DNA of 64,000 nt from Micromonospora alfalfae. Its GTDB lineage: Bacteria > Actinomycetota > Actinomycetes > Mycobacteriales > Micromonosporaceae. The notes beneath the pieces were generated by a model that saw only the letters and a program-made list of their open reading frames with translations, made no database searches and had not been told where the DNA came from. Below, piece by piece: positions 25,346 through 34,255 of this stretch. Both the position numbers and the translations under genes were made by a program. Each line of letters begins with the position of its first letter. Position 1 is the stretch's first letter. The stretch covers positions 124,001 through 188,000 of the forward strand of contig NZ_JAKKFH010000025.1 of the NCBI RefSeq assembly GCF_022230925.1, written 5' to 3'.

Positions 25346-25787
25346 CACCGACGTCGGATGGGCGCACGCCGAAGGGCTGGCCGCCCTACTCGAAGGTCTG
25401 CCGTACCGCCTGTTCATTGGCGAGGTCACCGACGCTGGCGGCCCGTTGGAGTACCCGCACCTGATCCTGTGGCCACCACCGGCCACCCGACCCACGGTCA
25501 CCCTCAACGGGTACGCGGGTGAGGTCACCACCACCACCCAGATCACAGCGGTGGGCAGGGATCCCCGGGAAGCGATCACCGCCTTGGATCGGGCGTCCGC
25601 CCTGTTGCACCGCCGCCGGCCCACCATTGAGGGCCGCCGGTGCTCGGTCATCACCTCGGAGCCGGGCGCAGCAGGTCCACCGCAGCCGCAGCGCGACGAG
25701 CAGGCCCGCACCCCCGACGGGCACCCCCCGTACTTCACCTTCGCCCAGTTCACCCTGCACTCATCACCTCGGAGCCCTGATGGCTGA
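25338..25787 (+). CDS. Tail terminator protein (putative)
   Basis: 149 residues, ATG 25338 overlapping the gp10-like gene. Begins with an amphipathic helix (AHAEGLAALLEGLPYRLFIG), then strands including YPHLILWPPP and TTTTQITAVGRDPREAITALDRA. Gene order (gp10-like, terminator, tube) and this alpha/beta layout match tail terminators that cap the tail tube. Confidence 0.65.
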   Translation: MADTDVGWAHAEGLAALLEGLPYRLFIGEVTDAGGPLEYPHLILWPPPATRPTVTLNGYAGEVTTTTQITAVGRDPREAITALDRASALLHRRRPTIEGRRCSVITSEPGAAGPPQPQRDEQARTPDGHPPYFTFAQFTLHSSPRSPDG

Positions 25788-26103
25788 GATCCCCGTTCGC
25801 ACACCCTCCTTTGAGGGCATCAACCTCAACCTCACCGCCGCCGCGGCGAACGACACCGCGAAGTGTGGTGCCGGGTATTCGCTGCTGGTCAACAACGGCT
25901 CCGGGTCGCCGATGACGGTGACGATCGCCGTGCCCGGCAACACCAACTATGGGGTGGCCGCACCGGACAAGGTGTTCACCATTCCCGCCGGCCAGTTGTG
26001 GTCGATTCCGCTGCTCGACGTGTACCGGGATCCGGCGGACCGCATGGCGCATCTCACATGGTCGTCGACGACCACGGTCACTCGCATCGTGACGAAGCGG
26101 TAA
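25780..26103 (+). CDS. Small beta-rich virion-associated protein
   Basis: 107 residues, ATG 25780. Strand-rich (SLLVNNGSGSPMTVTIAVPG, VFTIPAGQLWSIPL), with no helices of note; such folds are typical of virion decoration proteins. It lies between terminator and tube genes, so a neck or tail-surface role is likely but unproven. Confidence 0.55.
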   Translation: MAEIPVRTPSFEGINLNLTAAAANDTAKCGAGYSLLVNNGSGSPMTVTIAVPGNTNYGVAAPDKVFTIPAGQLWSIPLLDVYRDPADRMAHLTWSSTTTVTRIVTKR

Positions 26104-26112
26104 GGGGGCGTC

Positions 26113-26493
26113 GTGCCGAAGTGGATCAGGGTGCGGGACACCAGCACCGGACATCAGTTCGACCTGGAAGCCCGCGCGTTGGAGCACCGCCGTGGTGTGG
26201 AGCCGGTCGGCGACCCGGAGCGGTGGCCGGACATTGAGGGCCCACGTGTGGGACCGCGCCCGGCGAAGCCGTTCGTCGGCAAGGACGGGCTCGCCCGTTC
26301 CTTCAACCCGGATGCGACCTCGGATGGCGGTGCCGTTGACACCAGTCAGGTGCCCGGCGACAGCGAGCATGCCGACAGCGATGAGGGCCACCCGGACAAC
26401 GATGCCCCCGCCGACGGTGGGCGCCCCCGCCGCAGCAAGCCCACCAGCACACCGGCCGACGCGCCGACTGACAGCAACGCACCGAAGGAGTGA
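26113..26493 (+). CDS. Disordered acidic protein before tail tube gene
   Basis: 126 residues, GTG start. A short folded front (WIRVRDTSTGHQFDL) with a WPDIEG-type motif is followed by a long Asp/Pro/Ser-rich disordered tail. The front resembles the small domain often found in actinophages at this position. Function unknown. Confidence 0.55.
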   Translation: MPKWIRVRDTSTGHQFDLEARALEHRRGVEPVGDPERWPDIEGPRVGPRPAKPFVGKDGLARSFNPDATSDGGAVDTSQVPGDSEHADSDEGHPDNDAPADGGRPRRSKPTSTPADAPTDSNAPKE

Positions 26494-26499
26494 CCCAAA

Positions 26500-27000
26500 G
26501 TGACAATGCCCAATTCGGTGCCTGCTGACGGTAACCAGGCCGTCTGGTGGGCGCCCGCCCTCGCCGACCCCGAGCACCCGACCGTCGGCGAACTCACCGC
26601 CCCGTCGGTGATCGACGCGTCGTGTTACCTGACCGCTGAGGGGTGGACCCCGGCCACCGATGAGCAGGTTGTTGCCGACCAGCGGCTGTGCTCAACGTCC
26701 GACTACGAGCAGCCCGGCCGGTTGCAGCACACCCTCGCCGTCAGCTACGTGCACAACCCGGACTCCCCGGCGGACAACGAGCTGTACTTGGCGCTCACCC
26801 GGCTGACCACCGGTTTCTGGGTGGCCCGCGTTGGTGTCCCCTACGACCAGGCCATCGCGGCGGGAGACGTCGTGGATGTGTACCCGGCGAAGATGGGTTG
26901 GCGGACGAAGAACCCGGGCGCGGCGAACGCTGTGCTGACGGTGTCGCAGAAGCCGTTCATCACCGGGCAGGTCATTCAAGACGCTGTCGTCGTCGCCTGA
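26500..27000 (+). CDS. Major tail (tube) protein
   Basis: 166 residues. AAGGAG stands 8 bases before the GTG 26500 start. Beta-rich, with DASCYLTAEGWTPATDEQ and a C-terminal VLTVSQKPFITGQVIQDAVV, the usual architecture of tube subunits polymerised around the tape measure. Codon use is highly biased and a strong terminator follows, as expected for a highly expressed structural gene. Confidence 0.75.
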   Translation: MTMPNSVPADGNQAVWWAPALADPEHPTVGELTAPSVIDASCYLTAEGWTPATDEQVVADQRLCSTSDYEQPGRLQHTLAVSYVHNPDSPADNELYLALTRLTTGFWVARVGVPYDQAIAAGDVVDVYPAKMGWRTKNPGAANAVLTVSQKPFITGQVIQDAVVVA

Positions 27001-27021
27001 CCCCTCGCGCTCCCCTGATCT

Positions 27022-27058
27022 GGCGGTGTGGGCTTCGCAGCCCTTAGCCCACACCGCC
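27022..27058 (+). terminator. Strong stem-loop after tail tube gene
   Basis: Perfect 13-bp repeat GGCGGTGTGGGCT (27022-27034) / AGCCCACACCGCC (27046-27058), 11-base loop. Phages often place a partial terminator here to make much more tube protein than tail chaperone. Confidence 0.72.
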
Positions 27059-27098
27059 TCCAAACCATGTCCAAGGGCTGATATGAAAAGGGCTGACC

Positions 27099-27308
27099 AT
27101 GGCAGAAGTTGTGATCGCACCTGTTGGTGCTCGCGGCGAATACCGTATGACCGTCGACGGCGTAGACATCTCCGATGCGGTGAAGGCGGACAGCTTGCGC
27201 CTCACCTTCGAGAACGACCGTCCCGCATTGGAACTGGTGCTGATACCCGAGTCCGCGCGGATCGAGCTTGCGGACCCCGTGGTGCGGGTTGTGGAGGGGC
27301 TGTCATGA
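27099..27308 (+). CDS. Small protein ahead of tail chaperones
   Basis: 69 residues, ATG after AAAAGGG. Beta-rich, with RGEYRMTVDGVDISDAVKAD and ALELVLIPESARIE. ATGA overlap with the chaperone gene. Resembles small tail proteins found before the chaperone in many actinophages; role unknown. Confidence 0.6.
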   Translation: MAEVVIAPVGARGEYRMTVDGVDISDAVKADSLRLTFENDRPALELVLIPESARIELADPVVRVVEGLS

Positions 27309-27880
27309 CCGACACCACCACCACCGAACCGGCGCGGCCGAGCACCAAAGACCGCCTCAAGGGCGCGAAGCTCCCCGAACGCACCGTCGACATCTGCTTG
27401 CGCGGGGACCTGCAAGCCGAGTGGGAAGACCTCCACCGGCAACTGGCCGACGCCGAGTTGGCGGCAGCGAAGGACAAGCGGCTGGCCGGGGACAAGCGTG
27501 CCCGTGACATCGGCGAGCAGATCACCGCCGTGCAGGACCAGATGCGCGCCGACACCATCGTGTTCCGCATGCGTGGCCTGGGCCGCAAGCGGTGGGACCG
27601 GCTGATGAAGGAGCACCCGCCGCGTAAGGACAACGACGAAGACACCCAGCTCGGGTACAACGCGGACACGTTCATGGAGGCGTTGATCCGGGCGTGCACG
27701 TACTCCCCCGACGACTTGGACGACGACACGTGGGCGGAACTGCTCGGCGACGACAAGGCCGACGGGAAGCTCACGGAGTGGCAGTTCGCCCAGTTGCAGA
27801 ACACTGCCCTCGCGTTGAACGTGCGCAAGGTTGACGTCCCAAACTCGTTCGCCGCCTCACGGCTGACCCAGCCCTCCTAG
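27305..27880 (+). CDS. Tail assembly chaperone (gpG-like)
   Basis: 191 residues from ATG 27305. Helical, charged, with a central coiled coil and ERTVDICLRGDLQAEWEDL near the start. Position between tube and tape-measure genes identifies the gpG-type chaperone that coats the tape measure. Its 3' end contains the slip site C-CCA-AAC at 27838-27844, from which the -1 product is made. Confidence 0.82.
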   Translation: MTDTTTTEPARPSTKDRLKGAKLPERTVDICLRGDLQAEWEDLHRQLADAELAAAKDKRLAGDKRARDIGEQITAVQDQMRADTIVFRMRGLGRKRWDRLMKEHPPRKDNDEDTQLGYNADTFMEALIRACTYSPDDLDDDTWAELLGDDKADGKLTEWQFAQLQNTALALNVRKVDVPNSFAASRLTQPS

Positions 27881-28281
27881 CGAGGGTTGAAGCTGCGAGG
27901 CGGCTGGGGCTGTCGCTGCGCGAGTTTGATGGTTGGACCCCGGACCGGGTCACCGAATACGAGTACGACGGCGACCGCCTGGTGCGGTCTACCGAGTGGG
28001 TGGAATCTGCGTGGGATGAGCAGCAGCGCGCCTGGATGCTGGCCCTCACCGAATACGAGGCCGACACGTGCCCGCACTGCGGTGGTCCGTCGGAGGTGTG
28101 CCAGTCGAAGGACGCCGACCGGAACAACCCCCGGGCGCGGTGGATTTACTGGCCGGTCACCCCCGCCGAATGTGCGGTCACCACTGCGATGCGGTTGCAC
28201 AAGCAGGACCAGGAAGACACGCGGGCGCTGATACCCCGTGTGGTGCGGGTGCGCCGGGGCAGCCCACGCCCAACCCTCTGA
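27844..28281 (+). CDS. Tail assembly chaperone gpT part, made by -1 frameshift (gpGT)
   Basis: Second chaperone frame, open from upstream of the gpG stop to 28281, giving about 145 residues added after gpG residue 180 (total about 325). It encodes FDGWTPDRVTEYEYDGDRL, then CPHCGGPSEVC, a zinc-like pair not universal in this family. There is no good independent start near its beginning, which together with the heptamer at 27838-27844 supports frameshift expression as in lambda G/GT. Confidence 0.8.
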   Translation, partial: LVRRLTADPALLARVEAARRLGLSLREFDGWTPDRVTEYEYDGDRLVRSTEWVESAWDEQQRAWMLALTEYEADTCPHCGGPSEVCQSKDADRNNPRARWIYWPVTPAECAVTTAMRLHKQDQEDTRALIPRVVRVRRGSPRPTL

Positions 28282-28296
28282 CCGTGAGCGGGGGCT

Positions 28297-31200
28297 GTGG
28301 TGACGCGTCGCATCTCCGTGCAGTTTCTGGCCGAACTCACCCAGTTCAAGCGGGGCATGCGCGGCGGCGCGGACGAGGTCCGCAACGTCAAGCGGGAAGC
28401 GGTCGCCGCGCAACGCGAGGTCGCCGGCCTCGGCAAAGCCGGGGAGAAAGCCGGACGCCAACTGGGTGACGGCATCACCCAGGGCGCCGAACGCAAGCTG
28501 CGGGGTCTGCGGGGACGGTTCGTCAAGGCTGGGCAGGAGTCCGGCAAGGGCTTCGGTGACGGCTTCGAAAAGGGCACCCGAGACGGGTTCGGCAAGGTCG
28601 CCGGCATCCTGGGCAGTGGTGTGCTCGGCGCTGGCGCCGCCGCACCGTGGCAGGGGTTGGCGTCCATCCCCGCCGTCGCCGGGGCCGCCGCGGTGTCGTT
28701 GCAGGGCATCCCGCCGCTGCTCGCCGCGATCGGCGGCGGACTGGGAGCCATCCCCACCCTGGCGGCAGGTTCGGCAGCGTCCATCGGCACCGTCAAGCTG
28801 GCCACCGCCGGCTTGGGTGATGCGATCAAGGAAACGTTCGCCGACGACCGTGACCCGTACCTGAAGTTGTCCCGCAATGGGCAGAAGTTCGTCACCTCGC
28901 TGGGCGCGCAACGCCACGCCCTCATGGGGTTGCGGGACCTCGCCCAGAACACGGTGTTCGACGGGTTGGACCGGGAGGTCAACGACCTGGCGTCGGTGGC
29001 GTTGCCGTTCGCCCGCACCCAGGTTCTCCGGTTCGGTACCACCTGGAACACCACGTTCCGGGAGGTCGCCGCCCTGGGCCGCGATCCCGGTTTCCTCGCC
29101 GGACTGGACGCGGCGTTCGACACCGCCGACGGGTTCTTCGACCGGGTCAACGAGCGGATCGCCCCCACCGGGCGGTCCCTTGGGCAACTGTTCATGTCGT
29201 CAACCCCGGCGGTCAACGCGTGGGGTGACGGCATCCTCGGGTACGCCGACCAGTTCAACGAGTGGATTGACCGCACCGCCCGCTCAGGGCAACTCGACCG
29301 GTTCTTCCAAGACGCCGCAGTGCAGGCTGACGCCCTGCTCGACATCGGCCGGGAAATCTTCACCCTGATCGGCCGGATCGGCGGCATGCAGTCCGGGTCG
29401 ACGCTGCTGAGGGACATGGCCGACGCGTTGGCCCGGTTCAACGCCGAAGCCCACAACATGCGGTCGGTGGAGGGCATCATCCGCACCGGCAACGCCGCCA
29501 TCGCCGGTGTTGTCGACGTTCTGGTCGTGCTGGGGGAAACGCTGGGGGAAACCCTCGCCGACCCGGGCACCGCCGCCGCCGTCGCCCTGTTCTTCGACGT
29601 GTTGAAGATGGGCGCGCAGATCGTCGGCGGCCTGGCGCAAACGTTCGGCCTGCTACCGGACCCCATTCAGGCGGTGCTGCTGGCCGGCGCCGCACTGGTG
29701 TTGTTGGGCGGCCGGCTGTTCAGCGCCTTCGGTAAAGCCCAAACCGCTGTTGGTGGGCTCACGGGTCGACTGAACGAGGCGGGGCCGGCAGGTCAGCGGG
29801 CAGCCCGTGGCATCGACTCGTCGGCGAAGGCCGCCGGGAAGGCTGTGGCCGCGTTCGCCGCATTGCAGGTCGCCTCCGCTGTGCTGTCCGGGTTCCGCCG
29901 CGACGCCGCCGACGTGGACCGCCTCGCCGAATCCCTCAAGAAGCTGGCCGTCAACGGTCAGGTGTCCGGGGAGGCGCAGCGGATTTTCGGCAAGGACCTC
30001 GACGGCATTGCCATGTCCGCTGCTGGTGCAACCGGATGGTACGAGAAGTTCAACCAGAAGCTGGAGGGGTCGATCCCGCTGCTGCGGGACATCCGCGAAG
30101 GTGTGTTCGGGTCGTCGTTCTCATCCCACGCTGATGACATCAAAGCGTTGGACGAGTCGTTGGCCCGGCTGGTGGAGACGTCCGGTAAGACGGCGTCGTT
30201 TGAGGTGTGGAACCGGGTCCTGTCCGAGTCGGGCATGAACGCCGACGAGTTGATCAAACTGTTCCCCGGGTATGCGGCGGCGTTGGAGAACGCCGAGCAG
30301 GCCGCCGGTGGTGCGGCAGCCCAGCAGCAGTTGCTGTCCGGGTCGATGCAGGACGCCATCACCGCCATGGGCTCGTACACCCGCGCCTGGGAGGTACTGA
30401 ACGGCGCCCAGTTGTCTTCCGATGAGGCGGCGTTGGCGGCGAAGGACGCCATCGATCAGGTGACCGAGGCGTTCAAGACCAACAAGGATGTGGTTGACGG
30501 CAACTCGCGGGCGGCGTTGGAGAACCGCATCGCCGTCGGGCAGGCCGCTCAGGCTGCGGCCGAAGCCGCGCAGAAGAAGTACGACGAGTCCGGGTCCATT
30601 GAGGTGGCGAACGCCGCCTACGACTCGTACATCGCAGCACTGCGCCGGACCTTGGATCAGACGAACCTGACCGACGCCGAGATCGACACCCTGTTGGCGA
30701 CGTACGCGCAGATGCCCCCGGTCAAGAAGACTGAGGTGTCGGCGCCGGGTGCCACGACGGCGACGAGGCAGGCCGAGGATTTCAACTTCGCGGTCCGCAG
30801 CGTTCCGCCGTCGAAGACGGTGCCGTTCTGGGCGACCACGAAAGAGGCCACAGCGGCTGTTAACGCCCTCAAGGCGAAGATCAACGATCTGCGGGACAAG
30901 CACATCTACATCAGCGGCACCGTCCGGTGGACCAGCAAGGGCGACTTCAAAGTCCCCGGCGGAACCTTGCTCAAAGACCGGTGGGGTGGGGTTCACGAAG
31001 GCGGCTACATGAAAGCCGCCACCGGTGTGCTGCGGGAAGCGGCCATGTTCGGTCCGCGCTCCCCCGGCCGGTACATGATCGCCGAACCGGAAACCCAAGG
31101 CGAGGCGTTCATCCCCAAGGTCGGCAACCGGGACCGTGCGATCAGCATCGGCCGACGGGCCATGGAGTGGCATGGCATGGCCGTAGTCCCCAAGGGGTGG

Positions 31201-31386
31201 CTGTCCGGGAACCCGGGCAGCATCACCACCACCGCGACCGCACCCGCACACGACAGCGCCCCCGTGATCCCGCTTGAGATCCCGATCTACATCGGCGATG
31301 AGGTGGTGCGGGTGGTGCGCACCGAGATCAGCGGCAACAACCGGCAACTGAGGCGGCAGCTCGGCGCCGGGGCGGGGAGGGTGTGA
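28297..31386 (+). CDS. Tape measure protein
   Basis: 1029 residues, the longest gene of the late operon. N-terminal coiled coil (ADEVRNVKREAVAAQREVAG), Gly/Ala-rich hydrophobic stretches around 120-180 and 440-490 that may insert in membrane during DNA entry, and a long helical middle. C-terminal part carries GGYMKAATGVLREAAMFGP...IAEPETQGEAFIP, common in siphovirus tape measures. At roughly 0.15 nm per residue the tail would be near 150 nm. GTG start after GGGGG. Confidence 0.9.
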   Translation: MVTRRISVQFLAELTQFKRGMRGGADEVRNVKREAVAAQREVAGLGKAGEKAGRQLGDGITQGAERKLRGLRGRFVKAGQESGKGFGDGFEKGTRDGFGKVAGILGSGVLGAGAAAPWQGLASIPAVAGAAAVSLQGIPPLLAAIGGGLGAIPTLAAGSAASIGTVKLATAGLGDAIKETFADDRDPYLKLSRNGQKFVTSLGAQRHALMGLRDLAQNTVFDGLDREVNDLASVALPFARTQVLRFGTTWNTTFREVAALGRDPGFLAGLDAAFDTADGFFDRVNERIAPTGRSLGQLFMSSTPAVNAWGDGILGYADQFNEWIDRTARSGQLDRFFQDAAVQADALLDIGREIFTLIGRIGGMQSGSTLLRDMADALARFNAEAHNMRSVEGIIRTGNAAIAGVVDVLVVLGETLGETLADPGTAAAVALFFDVLKMGAQIVGGLAQTFGLLPDPIQAVLLAGAALVLLGGRLFSAFGKAQTAVGGLTGRLNEAGPAGQRAARGIDSSAKAAGKAVAAFAALQVASAVLSGFRRDAADVDRLAESLKKLAVNGQVSGEAQRIFGKDLDGIAMSAAGATGWYEKFNQKLEGSIPLLRDIREGVFGSSFSSHADDIKALDESLARLVETSGKTASFEVWNRVLSESGMNADELIKLFPGYAAALENAEQAAGGAAAQQQLLSGSMQDAITAMGSYTRAWEVLNGAQLSSDEAALAAKDAIDQVTEAFKTNKDVVDGNSRAALENRIAVGQAAQAAAEAAQKKYDESGSIEVANAAYDSYIAALRRTLDQTNLTDAEIDTLLATYAQMPPVKKTEVSAPGATTATRQAEDFNFAVRSVPPSKTVPFWATTKEATAAVNALKAKINDLRDKHIYISGTVRWTSKGDFKVPGGTLLKDRWGGVHEGGYMKAATGVLREAAMFGPRSPGRYMIAEPETQGEAFIPKVGNRDRAISIGRRAMEWHGMAVVPKGWLSGNPGSITTTATAPAHDSAPVIPLEIPIYIGDEVVRVVRTEISGNNRQLRRQLGAGAGRV

Positions 31387-32774
31387 TGGCACGTCTCCTC
31401 GGCCCCGACGCCGGCACCCGCTACGCGTACCTGCCCTCAGGCGCACCGGCGGCCAACGCCAACGCTGTCGTGTACACAGACAGCGCAGGCACCGCCCTCG
31501 CGGACATTCGCACCTACGACGGTTCGGAAACACCCGGCGCGGTCATCCTCGCCTCGCAGGTCACCACCGACTCGAACGGGCAGCTTCAACTGTTCTGGTT
31601 CCCCGACGGTGTGGACCGGCTGTGGGTGCGTGTTGGCGACGGGCCGCTGTTCCCATCGGACGCGGACAACAACCGCCGCCTCGACGCCTTGTCCGCCGCG
31701 GTGGACGGCGCCGGCCACAACCGGGCGTTGCGCAAGTGGTACGGGGCGTTGGCCGCCCGGCACGAGTCGATCGCCTCAGTGGTGGTGATTGGTGACTCCA
31801 ACTCCGAAGGGTCGGGGGTGACGTCGCTGCGGCGCCGCTGGCAGCAGGTGTTGCAGTTGGAGTTGCGGGCACGGTTCCAACCATCGGGGGTGACGGGGGC
31901 GACGGCCGCGTATGTTTCGGCGTCGCCGCGCATGAGCCCCCTACCGGGTGACTACCCGCGCACGGTGACCGCCGGGGTGACCACGGCTTCGTACGGGTTG
32001 GGGTTGCGCGCTGCCGCTGTCATCACCGGCGAGTCGGTGACGTTCACGTTCACGGGCACCAGGGCCAAGTTGTACGGGACGAAGGGTTCCAGCGTCGGCA
32101 AATACTCGATCCGGCTCAACGGGGCCGCCGAGGTGGTCGTCGACGGGGCCAACGCGTCGGTGGTCAACGGCCAACTGATCTGGGATTCGGGTGCGTTGAC
32201 GGTGGGCGCGCACACGGTGCTGGTGGCCCGCGCCGCTTCCACGGTGACCAGCCCTGGCCCGGTGTACCCGGAGGGCCTGGCCACGTACAACGGTGACGAG
32301 TCGTCGGGTGTGCGGGTGATCGACGCGTCGAGGCACGGGGCGACCCTGGCGACGTTCACCGGGTCCGCGGCGTGGCAGACCGCGTTCACCGCCGTGGAGG
32401 GCAAAGGGTTGCTGATCATGCCGTGGGGGGCGAACGACGCCACCTCCGGCACCAGCCCGGCGGCGTTCCGCACCGGCGTGGAGGCGCTGATCTCCGCCGC
32501 CCGCACCGCCGGCTTCGCGGGCTCGGTGCTACTGGTGCAGATGCCGAAGCGGGGCACCGCCGTTGAGCAGACCTGGGTGGACTACCTGGCGCAGATAGAC
32601 GCCATTGCCGCCGCCGACCCAGACGTGGCCACCCTCAACCTGCGGGCGCGAATGCCCGACCAGGGCACCTCCGAAGCGACGGCGCTCGGCCTGTACGCCG
32701 ACGAAGTCCACTACACGGACAAAGGCCACGGGTGGATCGCCGACCAGATCGCCACAGCCATCCTGCCTCGATAG
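31386..32774 (+). CDS. Tail protein with SGNH/GDSL hydrolase domain
   Basis: 462 residues (GTG one codon earlier is an alternative). The first 110 residues are a diverged version of the docking domain at 20871 and 22348 (RLLGPDAGTRYAYLPSG, WFPDGVDRLWVRVGDGP). The rest is an SGNH esterase: block I VVVIGDSNSEGSG with nucleophile Ser138, block III WGANDATSG, block V ADEVHYTDKGH with the Asp-His pair. A carbohydrate-binding-like insert lies between. It probably de-esterifies host surface glycans. Sits between tape measure and tail-tip genes. Confidence 0.82.
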   Translation: MARLLGPDAGTRYAYLPSGAPAANANAVVYTDSAGTALADIRTYDGSETPGAVILASQVTTDSNGQLQLFWFPDGVDRLWVRVGDGPLFPSDADNNRRLDALSAAVDGAGHNRALRKWYGALAARHESIASVVVIGDSNSEGSGVTSLRRRWQQVLQLELRARFQPSGVTGATAAYVSASPRMSPLPGDYPRTVTAGVTTASYGLGLRAAAVITGESVTFTFTGTRAKLYGTKGSSVGKYSIRLNGAAEVVVDGANASVVNGQLIWDSGALTVGAHTVLVARAASTVTSPGPVYPEGLATYNGDESSGVRVIDASRHGATLATFTGSAAWQTAFTAVEGKGLLIMPWGANDATSGTSPAAFRTGVEALISAARTAGFAGSVLLVQMPKRGTAVEQTWVDYLAQIDAIAAADPDVATLNLRARMPDQGTSEATALGLYADEVHYTDKGHGWIADQIATAILPR

Positions 32775-32792
32775 TCGGACGGAGGTGAACCC

Positions 32793-34211
32793 GTGCCGAT
32801 CCCCGCAGGCGGTGGAACCCCACCGGTCATCCCCACCGGACCCCTGTACTACGACCCGGTGTTGTCGCGGGTGCGCCTCACCGCCGACGGCCTCCTCGAT
32901 ACGGAACCGTGGACGGTGCAACGGTCCACCGACCTGATCCGATGGGCGACCGTGCGCGGTGGTTCACAGCTCACCCCGGTTGCCGGCACAGTGCAGGTCG
33001 ACGACTACGAGTTTGCCCCGAACGTCACCAACCACTACCGGGTGATGGGACCCGCCTGGTGGGACACGTTTAGCCGCACCGTCACCGGCGGGTGGGGCGG
33101 CACATGGGTCACCTCCGGTGGCACCGGAGCCAACTACGCCGTTCCGGGTGCTGTCGCCCAGCATCTACAGACCGGCCCCGGCACCCTGCTCACCTCGTTG
33201 GTGGATGTGGGCCTCACGTCCGGCACCCTCCGCGTTGATGTGAACGTGCCGGTCACCCCCACCGTCGCACCGATCACCGTGTGGGTTCCGGTGCGCGCCA
33301 CCGGCCTCAGTGACTACTACGTCGCACACTTGACCTTCGGCACCGACGGGTCGGTGAAACTGTCCATCGGCAAACGGGTCGGTGGGACACTTACCTTCCC
33401 TGTCAGCTTGGTTCCGGTCGGCACGAACAACCCGGCGTTCCGGTGGCAGATCCGGGTGGACTGGCAGGGTTCCACGGTGCGGGCGCTCGCCTTCCAGGGC
33501 AACTTTGTGCCCGACTGGCAGGCCACCATGACCGACCCGGACATCACCGTGGGCACCCAGGCTGGGGTGTTGACGCGCTTGGAAACCGGCAACACCAACG
33601 GTGCGGTCACCATCACCGTCGACAGTTTCGTGGTCACATCCCCGCAGGCGGCGGCGTTCACCGGTTCCATCGTCCCCGACCTGGACACGGTGTGGCTCAA
33701 GTCCATTGCCAGACCGTTCCTCAACCGGGCAGTGGTGGTTCGGGACTTCTCGGACATCACCCGCCGCTCGCGGGCCGGGGTGTTCGACGTTAAAGGCCGC
33801 ACCATGCCGGTGGCGGTCACCGACGTGCGCGGCTCCCGGCAGTGGACGTTGGACGTCAACACGTACAACGAGCAGGAACGCACCGACCTGGATTCCCTCC
33901 TAGCCGGCGGCGACATCCTGCTCGTGCACGTGCCCGCGAACTCGGGGCGGATCTCCGCCGCACCCGGCGGGTATGTGACCGTGGGCGACACCCGGGAAAC
34001 AACGCTGCCCACGGCGGAGCTGACCAACCGGGTGTTCACCCTGCCGCTGACGGAAGTCGCCGCGCCGGGCCCTGACGTGGTGGGGTCCACAGGCACGTGG
34101 CAGACGGTGCTCAACACGTACGCGACGTGGGCGGATGTGATGGCAGCCCATTCGTCGTGGACCGATTTGCAGGAACTCATCGGCGACGGCACAGAGGTCG
34201 TAGTTTCCTGA
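32793..34211 (+). CDS. Minor tail protein (distal-tail region)
   Basis: 472 residues, GTG start. After a short front starting MPIPAGG it has a concanavalin-like beta-sandwich (about 95-290) and a C-terminal domain with IARPFLNRAVVVRDFSDITRRSR...GVFDVKGRT, typical of actinophage tail-tip proteins upstream of DUF5047 genes. Ends in a Trp/Thr-rich segment (TWADVMAAHSSWTDLQ) that often forms small trimer tips. Confidence 0.72.
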   Translation: MPIPAGGGTPPVIPTGPLYYDPVLSRVRLTADGLLDTEPWTVQRSTDLIRWATVRGGSQLTPVAGTVQVDDYEFAPNVTNHYRVMGPAWWDTFSRTVTGGWGGTWVTSGGTGANYAVPGAVAQHLQTGPGTLLTSLVDVGLTSGTLRVDVNVPVTPTVAPITVWVPVRATGLSDYYVAHLTFGTDGSVKLSIGKRVGGTLTFPVSLVPVGTNNPAFRWQIRVDWQGSTVRALAFQGNFVPDWQATMTDPDITVGTQAGVLTRLETGNTNGAVTITVDSFVVTSPQAAAFTGSIVPDLDTVWLKSIARPFLNRAVVVRDFSDITRRSRAGVFDVKGRTMPVAVTDVRGSRQWTLDVNTYNEQERTDLDSLLAGGDILLVHVPANSGRISAAPGGYVTVGDTRETTLPTAELTNRVFTLPLTEVAAPGPDVVGSTGTWQTVLNTYATWADVMAAHSSWTDLQELIGDGTEVVVS

Positions 34212-34255
34212 CCCAGCCGGCCTAGTGCCAACCTGAGCAGGCCGGGGGTGCGACT

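Noticed and set aside
28146..29666. 506-residue minus-strand frame
   Set aside because: Antisense to the chaperone extension and tape measure gene; no motif and skewed Ala/Pro/Arg/Ser composition.
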